Assembly: GCA_006384855.1 (NCBI GenBank)
Contig: VCJN01000708.1
Span: 434,001-498,000, forward strand
Source: Tetraselmis striata
Taxonomy: Eukaryota; Chlorophyta; Chlorodendrophyceae; Chlorodendrales; Chlorodendraceae
DNA length: 64,000 nt
Reading direction: 5' to 3'
Shown here: positions 26,056 through 38,109 of the stretch, one piece after another
Layout of the letters: each line of letters starts with the position of its first letter
How positions within the stretch are numbered: position 1 is the stretch's first letter
The notes under the pieces: model-generated
What the model saw: the letters and a program-made list of their open reading frames with translations, nothing else
What the model was told of the DNA's origin: nothing
Databases searched by the model: none
Made by a program: the position numbers and the translations under genes

Positions 26056-28135
26056 TCATTCCTCCGCCGTGTCCGCGCGCGCCGCGTCCGTCAGCAGCTC
26101 CTCCAGCAGCCCCTCCACCGCATCGTCCAGCAGCTGCTCCTCCGCGCCAGCCGGAATGTGTACCAGAGCCTTTGTGCCCGGTCGCCAGTACGCGTGGAGG
26201 GAGCCCCAGAACGGGGGCGCCGCGTGGCCGCCGCCGTCCCCAGGCGTTTCACTCGCTGCCGCCAGACCAGGCGGCGCCTCCTGCGCGGCGCCCCGCTGGC
26301 CCAGCAGCCACCAGATCCCGCCCGCGAGCCCCGGCGGACTGCCGGCCGGCGGCGCCTTGTTTTGGAGCGGTGCCGCGTGCCGTTCCCCCGCCGGTATGGG
26401 GCGTCCCTCTGTTGCTGGGCGGGCGCCTCCTTCTCCCGCGCCTGCACCTGCCGGCAGTGAGTAGGGGGAAGGAAGCAGGTTAGTCCGTGGCAATAACTTT
26501 AGGAGCTCCGTACATTGTCTGAATACGGCAAGTTTGGCAACAATCGCCCTTGCTGAACCATGCTGAACCGGAAAGACAGTCCCAGCTGATTGCCAAACTT
26601 AGCGACTAGCGATATTTAATACCCTATTTAAAATCCGCTGAGATACAGAGTGCACAACACCCTGGTAGGCATAAATACATACATATACACATACATCCAT
26701 ACATACATACAAGCAGCCATGCGTTTCTTTCTAGCTGAGCATGTAACACCAGTAGGCACGGCATGGATTACACGTGTCACTCGCGCCACACATGTGGAAG
26801 CCCTGTACGGGTACAAGCACAGTCAGCTTTACCAGCTACACAATGCCCTACTCGGAAAGGTGCCCCCCCCCCCCCCCCCCTCCCCTCTCGCCCACTGGGA
26901 ACATTGTTGGACGTCTTCGGTGACTTCCCAGGTTTACCTGTAGGCAGACAGCCGTCCTTGGGTGGGGGCCTGCCCAGCGCGGCTGGGCCCGGCTGCCCAA
27001 AGGGCCACCAGCCACCCGGCTTGCTGCCAGCCGCCGGCCGCCCCGGTGGCCCATCCGGAGCTCCTGGCGCCGCCGCATCCCCGGGAGCCGCCTGCGCGGT
27101 GTCGGCTGGCTTGTCGACGTCCGCGTGCGGTTGCTTAGGGACAGCGCCATCCCCTCCTGGCTTGGCTCCCACCAAGCCACCTGCGCGCTGCCACCACGGC
27201 AGCGCGCCCCTCAAAGCCGCCGCTGTGTGCACAGTCTCGTCCTTCCTCGCACAATCTCCAGTCTCGCCCTTCCCGCCGCCCGCCGGTGCGCCCGCCTTTC
27301 CGTCCGCCAACTGCCCCCGGAACGGCCACCACCCATGCGGGCCACCGCCGGCGCCCACTCGCCCTCCCTCACCAGGTGCCGCATCGGTAAAGCCGCCAGA
27401 TGGCGGCCAGGACTGCGCGCAGGGCACGTCAGCTGAGGTGGCCGGTGCCTCCGGCTGCCGAAAGGGCCACCACCGCGTCGGTTCCGCGCTGTCAGCCGGC
27501 AATTCTGCCGCAGTCGAAGCAGCTTCCTCCGGCGGCATCCGAAGCAGCGGCAGCGGTGGCTCGTCGCCCGGCCGACGGTGCATGGAGCGGCTGAGCCTGG
27601 AAAGCCCGGAGCCGGCCAGCACCAGCACCGCGCCGCCCTTGGCGCCCATGACTGCGCCCGCCGCTGCCCCCGGCGGGCCGCCCATCAACGCCCCCGTGGC
27701 CGCGCCGAGAGAGGAGGCGGCCGCCAGCACGCCACCGCCCACCGGGCTCACGAGCTCGCGGCCAAGGGCGTCTAGGGACCTCGAACGCCAGCAGCAGCCC
27801 GCGTCGCACTCCGCCGCCATCAGCGGCTCGTCCGAGGGCGGCTGCGGTTGGCTCAGTATGTCGTCCAGGTCGAGCAGCAGCAGCGGCAGCCCCGCGCTCT
27901 CGCCGTAGCGCAGCACCGCATCCTCCTCCATATCGCCCGCCTCCAGCCCCCATTCCTCATCAACATCCCCGGGGTGCCGCGCCCCGTCTGCGTCCCCGGT
28001 CGGCGACGCTGCCGCACAATCCTCCAGGGGTGCGCAGCATTCCGCGTCAGTGTCCGGCCCAACGGGGCGCTCCTGCTCCACCGCCCCAGCCTCGGCACGC
28101 GCCGCTCCAGCTGCTGCCTCGGAGCTGCCCAGCAT
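26056..28135 (-). CDS. Unrecognised protein with WWPF repeats (2 exons)
   Basis: Exons 28135-26938 and 26447-26056. The donor is CAG|GTAAAC, the acceptor CCGGCAG, and the two exons (1198 + 392 bases) close in frame to 529 residues. I do not recognise the family. Visible parts: an acidic N-terminus (about 27-75); a leucine-rich helix LPLLLLDLDDILS (83-95); a Gly/Ala-rich hydrophobic stretch (133-176) of glycine-zipper type that could be membrane-associated; then low-complexity Pro/Gly/Ala linker with WWPF at 222-225, 269-272 and 376-379, further WW pairs at 314-315 and 445-446, and a C-terminal acidic helix. The start is uncertain: the frame stays open upstream to 28570, but that part contains a TATA-like GGATATATATCC and looks less protein-like. 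A C18 run lies inside the intron. Function unknown. Confidence 0.7.
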
Positions 28136-29630
28136 GGCATCGCGCGGAAGGCTCAGCCTCCCGCAGTGACCCCACTCCCGCAGCTGGTTGGCTTTGAGAG
28201 GCTGCGCAGACGGGGGTGCTCCGCGCGCCGAGGTTGTCCAGGCAAATGAGCTCGACTCAAGGATATATATCCGTCGATTCGCCGACGCTGAACGGGCGCG
28301 GGCCGGGCGGTGCTGTGCGAACGGGGTGGCGCACCACACCCAACGCCCGGAGCTGCTCCCCTCACGGGGCGGCGGGGAGAGGGTTCCGGAAGTGGACAAG
28401 AGTGCTCGCTTGACCCCAGCGCCAGCGCCTGATGGGTATCTCCCACGGTTCGCAGACGTAGCCTCGCCGGTCGGCCCAAGCAACCTAGCCCACCAGGCGG
28501 AGCAAGTCAAATTGCCTCGTCGTCGTGCGGACGCCACTCCGCGGCGCTCGTCCCTCGGCTCGTGGCACACCGATGATCGATACAGTCGCTAAAGGGTAAT
28601 AAAAAAACGCGACGAAGCTCGAGTTTTTCCCCCGCCCCAGGGACAGGACTGGCAGTGAAACCCTTGCAGCGTCTCTGCGACGGCCGTTTAGCAGGCAGCA
28701 ATCGAGCGAGGGGAAAGCCCTGGGTAAGCGACGCTCCGTTATAGTCATGAAGCAAATTGCCGAAGCATTCTGCACGTCTAATTGAAGGCCAGTGACGTAA
28801 TTTCCAACACTGCTTCCAACGGAATTTCCAACGCTTGAGCTTGTCTCGTCATACATGCAATCACAGCACGTGCGTGTGCATGTCTGGGGTTGCTGAGCTG
28901 GTCGGGAAGGCCTTATCGGGTTTAGTTAGGGATCGGGTTCCCCTAAAAAGCCAACAGACTTTGAATAAGTTAAAAATTTTCAGCGTGTATGTAGAGGTCC
29001 TTTCTGTGTGTCTGTGTGTCCGTATGTACACGTGTGTATGTTTTTTAACCACCTAGTAAAAAATCGACGATATACAATACTGTACCACGATACTGGTACG
29101 GGTAATTAACTCCAAACTCCCAACTTCTTCTACAGACAACCGCCTGTGGCAGGGTAGGAGAGATAGGTAGGGTAGGATAGGGTAGGATAGGGCGGAAGGA
29201 ACCTACGTGTCGCGGCCCTACCCTCGCCCTATCGTTACCTGTACCCTTGACTTGCTTCTTTGCTTCAAGCCGAAATGTATAGCATCGAGTACTGTAGCTC
29301 CAGGCCCCTCATCAGGGTACGAGTACCGTAGCAGCGGCGGTAGCGCATGCCCTGCCCGCCCCCCTCACCTGGCGGGGTAGTGATGCAGCTGTGGGTGATG
29401 ACTGATGAGCGATGACGCGCGAGGGCCGGTGGAGCCGATCTAGGGGTGATGCGCATCAGGCGCTCTTCGCAGGTCATTCGGCGACGGCAGCAAACCCGAG
29501 CCTCGACAACACACCTTTTCAGAGATACTGCGAGCACGCAAGCCCACGTCTGAAGGCAGCGCCAAATCGCACTTTCCTCGCACCTCCTTTGTCTCCCCCC
29601 CTTCCCCCGCCGCTGACGTTTACTCCTGCG
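28136..29630. other. Divergent-promoter interval between the WWPF gene and NAGK
   Basis: No gene is seen. The first 430 bases may be 5' UTR or extra coding sequence of the minus-strand WWPF gene. 28641-28693 is one member of a dispersed repeat pair (other member 56255-56310). A GGTAGGATAGGG-type microsatellite lies at about 29155-29195. The last 100 bases are pyrimidine-rich, fitting a leader for the kinase gene. Confidence 0.4.
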
Positions 29631-32162
<2,532 letters not shown>

Positions 32163-32307
32163 GATGCCCTGATGCCCTGGTGTGCTAGGAAGCCCTGGCG
32201 CAGAGTGCCCCAACTCTACTTGTGTGTTGGGGAAGTGGGCGCACCATGGGCCGCCGGCCCCTTGTCGCTACAACCCGTGCCACAATTTATTCCCAGCATC
32301 TACACAA

Positions 32308-32312
32308 TGTAA
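32308..32312 (+). promoter_or_regulatory. TGTAA polyadenylation-type word behind NAGK
   Basis: TGTAA lies 146 bases after the NAGK stop codon, a typical distance for the green-algal polyadenylation signal. Confidence 0.5.
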
Positions 32313-32603
32313 CGATATGCTTGAAGCCATATATGCGCGCGCCCTCTCCCCATGCATGCAGGCATGCCTGTGCTGTTCTGTGCTGCACCATCCCCACTCC
32401 TAGCAGTCGAACACTCGTTAGGACACACGCTGCCTCCCTAATGCAATCTGGAGGCCATCCCGCAAAAGGAGGCCAGATGGGCCGTTGTCCTATTTCAATC
32501 TGCCACAAGCTTGGCCCCAGCTGATGCATGATAAGCCCGTGGCTGCACCGCATCAGCAAGGGTCCCTTGCGCCTTGTGGTAATAAGGGATGCTTGGATTG
32601 TGT

Positions 32604-32760
32604 ACACGCGTTGACGTACCGATAAGAACTCTTGTCAGAAGCCGAAAGTTTGGCCCGCATGCAGTCCATAAAAACATTCGCCATAGTTCTGCTATAGTTC
32701 GTCTGCCTTTGACCTCTGAAAGTTTGGGCGGGTTATTCATTCGCAGTGTCCTTATTACAG
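32604..32760 (+). mobile_element. MITE-like element, copy 11
   Basis: Contains GTTGACGTACCGATAAGAAC, AAAACATTCGCCATAGTTC, CTATAGTTCGTCTGCCTTTG and a degenerate GGCGGGTTATTCATTCGCAG block. It is intergenic, downstream of NAGK, so the family is not confined to introns. Confidence 0.6.
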
Positions 32761-33008
32761 CTTAGGGGTTTTAGGATTTCTTGAAAACCTAATAACCGTG
32801 CATTTATTATGCAGCATTAGTGGTTGGTATTCACCTATGGTATATATGCCACAATATAATTGCGACCGGTGTTGATTCACTAGCAGTTCTCCGGCAGTGT
32901 CATCAGGCAACCTTACCCCCGCACCTTGCTCAAGATGACATGAACGCGAGATATGTACTTGCTGGAGAATCCCGATGCGCGACACACCCCATATTGCCAC
33001 GCGGTAGC

Positions 33009-33368
33009 TGTTGCCGTCAACACTTTCATTTAGGCAAAAGCTGTAGGGCTTCTGGCGCTAGCGCTTCAGAAGCGCCACAAATTGCGCCACTCGTTCTGTT
33101 GTGCGCAGCGTCCCTACCCAACCCACCATGCGCGGGCCCCGGCGCGAGCGGGGCACTGTGGGAGGGAGCGTGAAGCACGGAGATTGGCTGGTTACAGAGA
33201 AGTAACCAGGCCCGCCTGGGCGCCGCACGCATCTAGGCAGGCGTTGCGGTGCCTGGTGCGCGCGCGCAGTGCTAGTGCGGACAATCAGTGAGGACATGTA
33301 CTAAAGTACTAAGGTATACCCTAGCTACATTGTACATAAGCAATAGTGTACCAACACTGATGTCAACA
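33009..33368 (-). mobile_element. Copia-type LTR (solo or 3' LTR)
   Basis: 360 bases bounded by TGTTG at one end and CAACA at the other, the usual Ty1/Copia LTR termini. On the minus strand it is directly preceded by a polypurine tract TTGAGGGGGGG (33369-33379), as expected at the start of a 3' LTR. No second LTR, primer-binding site or pol frame was found in the next 1.5 kb, so the element is solo or truncated. Confidence 0.45.
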
Positions 33369-33424
33369 CCCCCCCTCAATGTCCCTAGGGGATGCTCCAG
33401 CCAGGGGTCCGGTCGCTGATGCTA

Positions 33425-33787
33425 GTCGCTAGCCTAGAGAGGCAGCCTGCCATGCCCTTATCTTGGCGTGGATCGGGGGCTAGCCCTCAAGGAAGTAAAA
33501 CTGCGTGGGATGTAGCCAGACGGTGGCGAGCGAAACAGGCTTGCGTCGAGTGACGCTTCTCCGGAAATGTGGAGCTCCCGCCTGCCCTTGGGCCGCTGGT
33601 GTGCCGAGCTTGGTCAGGAGAAGAGTTGCAGGCGGCAGTCGTTAGCCTAGATGAGAGGCATCCTCCCATGCCTTGATCTTGGCGTGGGTCGGGGTTGGAC
33701 CTCCAAGGAGTCTGACTGCGCGGGCTGTCGAGCGGACGAAAGTCGCGGCTGACCCCTTCTCCTCGGCGCTGGTGTGCCGAGCTTTGC
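33425..33787. repeat. Diverged direct duplication
   Basis: 33425-33614 and 33639-33787 share the same order of words: GTCGYTAGCCTAGA, GAGGCA, TCTTGGCGTGGRTCGGGG, AAGGAGT/AAGGAAGT, ACTGCG, and the end CTGGTGTGCCGAGCTT. The second copy is shorter. Neither contains a motif I recognise. The surrounding minus frame (33487-34107) is open for 206 codons, but that may be chance. Confidence 0.65.
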
Positions 33788-34830
33788 ATACTAATTTCCC
33801 GTTGGTCGAGCCGAGCGTGCACAGAAGCGAAAGAAGTGTACATGGCTGCGCGCAGCGGCGCGGTAGCTGGCGTGGGTTGGCATGCGACGCCCATGCTGTT
33901 GCCCATGTTGCCGTCTGTTCGTGGTGTTGAGGCTCCCAGGGATCCGAGAGTAGATATGCGGATTTCTGACTGGTCGACGAGCGTTGCCCGAATTAGTCTC
34001 GATCGGCCTAGCCGAGAAACTGTGACTTCGGGCGGGAACTGAAATACGCGGTTGTCGCTGGCGTCTTGGTAGCAGGCGAGCCCGTACATGGCGGTCACTG
34101 GCGTCATGGTAGCCAGCTTCCGGGTGTGCGCTTATTTCGTTGAAGGTGCGCGAACCTTGAGGCGACATTGCGCCGTGAGTGCGGCGTGTAGTCGTTGTTT
34201 GAGTGTTGAGACCCCTAGTTCACGCTATATCGTTCGGACATTAGGCGAGTAAAGTAAGCAGGTAAGTAGAAAGGCACTTACCTGCCAAGCCCCCGCACCG
34301 CTAACCCCGCACCCGGCAAGCGGAAAGGGGATATACCGGAATATGACACTCTTATAGCACCGGGGGTCGAACATTTGGTCCACCCCGGTTTGCGCGCACG
34401 GGCTAATCCTTCGGTGTTTACCAAACTCAGGCCTTAAAAGTCAGCCAGAAAGTGACCGATTGCAGATTTCATTAGGCGCTGTGAAATAATACATACACAA
34501 TTTGTTACGTCAGTGCTCCATCAACGTATGCGCACTACAAACAGAACTAACAGCAACTATGTATTATCTGAAATAATAAATATCTCGTAGTCGTACTGTG
34601 TGTAAGGATACTGCGCAAAACGCAAACCATGTGGGTACCCAGTGCCTGGTGCGTTTTGGGCAGTATCCTTACACTGTGCCGGTCGCTCGTACCGTACGAC
34701 CTCGCGCAGGGCAAGCAATAAAACGATTTCAACAGCAGCAGACGACGACTGCGCTGGGCCATTCAATAATCGTTTTTACATCAGTTCAATAATTTTGACG
34801 CATGTAGTGGCAGCAGGAATGAGGACCGCG
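33788..34830. other. Unassigned repeat-rich DNA before the tyrosine-recombinase element
   Basis: No gene is supported. GTCGCTGGCGTCTTGGTAGC and GTCACTGGCGTCATGGTAGC (34053 and 34094) form a short tandem. GGATACTGCGCAAAACGC (34605) and a GCGTTTTGGGCAGTATCC near 34650 form an approximate inverted repeat of about 18 bases around a 30-base loop. No other structure was recognised. Confidence 0.35.
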
Positions 34831-34837
34831 GCAGACT

Positions 34838-34890
34838 GGTGTGAATTACAAAAAGGGCAGTAACAAACCCACCTACTGCTAAAAGTAGTA
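34838..34890 (-). mobile_element. Minimal 53-base LINE-like 3' end (hairpin plus tail)
   Basis: Minus strand: hairpin CTACT-TTTAGC-AGTAG, a short spacer, then TGCCCTTTTTGTAATTCACA up to CACC. The same 53-base unit, with the same abrupt start at TACTACTTTTAG, recurs at 52601-52654. The tail is shared with the 3' ends at 38128, 52670 and 62875. The tyrosine-recombinase element begins exactly at its upstream border (34891). Confidence 0.6.
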
Positions 34891-35124
34891 TGATCTAAAC
34901 TAGTTTATGGGATTTCCTCCCTTGACCTAACCGCTTTTCAGCTACAAGTGCTGCTCAGTGGTACGGGAACTAGGCACCTGTCGTTGCGCCCTTTTTTGGG
35001 TGCAGCACGAGTAGACATAAAAGCAGACATAACAGCTAAGCCTGCCATCTTCCAGTTTTCGCTGCGTTCCACGCAGCGATGTTAAAACTGTCTCGTAACC
35101 TGTTGCAAGCAAGGTCACCCCAGG

Positions 35125-36044
35125 TTGTTCAAGACCACACCCGGCTCACCACCCGTGTGTGATATTCTCATCCGTACGCCCGTGCGTTACCATGCCAGAT
35201 GGACGCTCGAGTCGCTACACGCGGACGTGAAGGCCCAGTCTACATTTCTTCGAGAGCTTGCTTCATCGATGGCCCAATTGACGGCTCGTGAGCGCGTTGA
35301 TGGAGAAGGAGCACATGGTTCCGGTTCCGGGCAGCGCATCGCGGGACAGCCGACAGGCAGCGGGGGAGCCGCAGTGCGCCCCGACTTGCTAGAGCTAGCC
35401 CACAGCGGCCATGTCGGAGCAAAATCCGTGAGTGACGAGGATGACTACCTCGCGGTGCCAAAGCTACTGCAGAGTCTGGTTACGAGGCCGTTCGACCGGT
35501 CAGCCGAGTGCATGGACTCTTCCCCCTAAGCACCGACCTAACGACCTACCCACCGACCTACCTCAAGCAGGATGACCGGCGTCTGCCGGCCCAAGAGGAG
35601 TATCTATGGATGTCGTGTTTCGGCGCCCACATGGCCGCACTTTTCGTGGCTCTTGACGAGCTGCTGCCTTACGTCCCTGCTGCAAATCATGACTTCACCC
35701 CCTACCTCGCGAGAGCTCGGAACCACGCCGAAGCCATCGACAAGGCGTTTCGCTTTCGTCTTGCCCTCCTACGGAGGCTTAATGAGGTCAAGCGTGTGCA
35801 CGGTGACCAAGGTGTTCTGGACGTGCTGCGAGCTCAGCACTTTCAGCCTGCTTCTGAGCATCTGGGTTCCGCGATTTTTGGGGACCTCATGCGGGACTAC
35901 GAGCGTCGCGTCTTCGAGGCGACTGTGAACAGCAGCGCCAAAGCAACCGCTACTGCTCGGGTGGCGGCAGCAGCTGCAGGTCGCGGACGTGGACGAGGAC
36001 GTGGCGGTGGACGCGGGCGTGGCCGCGAAGGTGAGCACGAGTGA
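35125..36044 (+). pseudogene. Gag-like protein of the tyrosine-recombinase element, in two frames
   Basis: A first frame (35125-35529) ends just after a second one opens (35508-36044). Together they read as one protein, split by either a frameshift or a small undetected intron near 35515-35570. The second part is helical and charged (for example EEYLWMSCFGAHMAALFVALDE) and ends in an Arg-Gly tail, RGRGRGRGGGRGRGR, typical of RNA/DNA-binding Gag proteins. No zinc knuckle is visible. The Gag assignment rests on position before the recombinase and on the RG tail, not on a family match. No clear ATG was found for the first part. Confidence 0.55.
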
Positions 36045-36256
36045 CGGTGTGGGGCGCCTTTCGTCGGAGCTGCTGGAGCTTTGCGCGGCCACCTTTCGGT
36101 GACCGCCGCAAAGCGCACCCTTGCAACTCAACGGCGGGATGAGCGCCATGTGTCATGACCTGACCCCCCACCTTTTAGACTTCATTTAGACCTTCCTCGG
36201 TGCGGCGCTTCTTACAGCTACAGTCGAGTGCGGCCCAACTATCCGCACACCTGCGC

Positions 36257-37715
36257 ATGGCGGCTCAACCAACCGCCTCCCGTACCATTCCATCACTGCG
36301 TCCGTCGGTTGTTACACTGCGTGTCACAACTGGTTCGCAACAACCAAGCTTCGCGCGTGTAAGTTACGCGCGTGACATGCGCTACGAGCGCGAAGGGCGC
36401 GCGGGGCGGCCCTCCTATCTGAACCTAGCCCCGCAAACCCGTACTGGTGCTACTGCAAACCCGTCCAGCAACTACCGGCCAACCGCCGGGAACCTTACCG
36501 CTGCTGCCGAGTACTTTGCAAACAGTAGTCGCACCTCTAGAACTTTGTCGGTAAAACGACGCACTTACGTAATTGACGAGCCCGAAGCTGTCGCTCCCCG
36601 GTTTGCTTCACTGCGATCTCGACTGCATGATGCTTTCGGCTCAGACGAGCTAGGACAACGGACACTCGACATGCTCTCCAGCTCCCTAACCGCTCAGACA
36701 CTCAAGAGCTACGCCGGCATATTGTCTCAGTTCGCGGAGTTCTGCCACGACTCCGAGAACATCAGCCCGCTGGAGGCGACCACTACAACTGTCGTCCGGT
36801 ACGTTGCATGGATTGGTGAGCAAGGGCACATTGGAGCTAAGTCACTGCAACCCTACATGTCTGCAATCAACACGTTCTTCGAGCTGCACAATAACCTCAA
36901 CCCAATCGCCAAGGACAGCTTAAACCTCGCTTCGGCAAGGCGTGGGCTGATGCTGCGGCAGCGCCGTCTGGAAGCCGCCCCTTTGCGAATTCCTCTGCCT
37001 GCTGATGTAGATTACTGCTTCGTCACAAAGGCCGAGCTGATTGTGTTTGCTCCCACCCCAGAGTACCAACACGACTTCCGAGCCCTCGTGGCCTCGGTTG
37101 TCAACTTCATGTTCTTTGCCAAAGGACGTACTGGCGTCTCCTGCCGAGTGCGGGATGTGCATGTCGACGATTACAACATTACCCCGCAGGTGAACCGCGA
37201 GAAAGGCCGCGCTGGCCGACGGGGACCCGACGAGCGACCGGCGCGTACTTCCCCTTCCGGTGTCAGAGCACCCCCGAGTTGCACGCCTCCGGCACCACTT
37301 CATCGACACAATACAGTATGTCCCCCTGGTTACTGTTGCCTTGGCTGAAACAAACTTCTGGGCGGTCACCCCAAGCGAGCAGTCAAAACCTTGGACTGCC
37401 GCTACAATGTCGGACTGGCTTTCTACAGTCGTCCGTCTTGTCGGTGCTGCCCCTCCGCCCGCCGGCACTTCCTGGACCTCACACAGCCTTCGCAAGGGAG
37501 CAGCGTCTGCGGCCAACGCCATCGGAGTACCATTGTCCCACATTCGCTACCAAGGCGGCTGGGCCACTAACTCCGACGTCGTTCTGGATTACATCGACCC
37601 CAACGTTCTTCCTTCACCTGGCGCATGGTTCTTCTTTGGCCACATCGCCCCCCTCCGCCACTTCCAAGTCCAACAAGACTGCGCAGCGGTGGCCTTCCCG
37701 GTGCCTCCTTCATGA
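36257..37715 (+). pseudogene. Tyrosine recombinase (DIRS/Crypton type), one frameshift
   Basis: Integrase of the element. The SAM-like core-binding domain contains TLKSYAGILSQFAEFC and VVRYVAWIGEQG. The catalytic domain shows the first Arg in FFAKGRTGVS (codon 37127), then SHSLRKGAASAA with the second Arg (about 37491), GGWATNSDVVLDYID with the Trp, and the nucleophile Tyr (codon 37590). So all the visible R, HxLR, W and Y positions remain. The frame breaks once near 37215-37240 in a G-rich stretch: the N-terminal frame runs on to 37348 while the C-terminal frame is open from before 37260. One base restores continuity in principle; whether it is a mutation, programmed shift or assembly error cannot be told here. 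Confidence 0.8.
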
Positions 37716-38109
37716 CCTGGTGCTACCCCTTCTCCGTCAATCCACCTCTCTCTCCGTTCGCTCATGACTGGCAAAACCAGTCTCAACTTGAAATGATCTA
37801 AACTAGTTTATGGGGTTTCCTCCCTTGACCTAACCGCTTTTCAGCTACAAGTGCTGCTCAGTGGCACGGGAACTAGGCACCTGTCGTTGCGCCCTTTTTG
37901 GGATGCAGCACGAGTAGACATAAAACCAGCCATAACAGTTGAACCTGCCATCTTCCAGTTTTCGCTGCGTTCCACGCAGCGCCCTCCCTGACTCCGTTTT
38001 CCCTCCGCCACGCTTTCGCTAATAAACCATCCTGCCAATTTCGGCTCTTGAAAATGTAAAAGAGCCTGCGCGACCTTTTTGGCAAAATCAGACTCAACTT
38101 GAAACTATT

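Larger units (their letters stand above)
34891..38104 (+). mobile_element. Tyrosine-recombinase element with split direct repeats
   Basis: A1 (34891-35078) and A2 (37794-37981) are near-identical 188-base direct repeats beginning TGATCTAAACTAGTTTATGG and ending CGTTCCACGCAGCG. B1 (37769-37793) and B2 (38080-38104) share TGGCAAAA.CAG.CTCAACTTG. B1 abuts A2 directly, so the order is A1-ORFs-B1-A2-B2, the layout known from PAT-type DIRS-group elements. The inside codes for a Gag-like protein and a tyrosine recombinase only; no reverse transcriptase or RNase H frame is present. The left border is confirmed by the empty equivalent at 52601-52654, where sequence matching the left flank continues differently. 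Confidence 0.8.

Noticed and set aside
26763..27908. A 381-codon plus-strand frame over the WWPF gene
   Set aside because: It mirrors the minus-strand gene, has no splice or family support, and its Pro/Ser/Ala content is what the complement of a Gly/Ala/Pro-rich gene gives.
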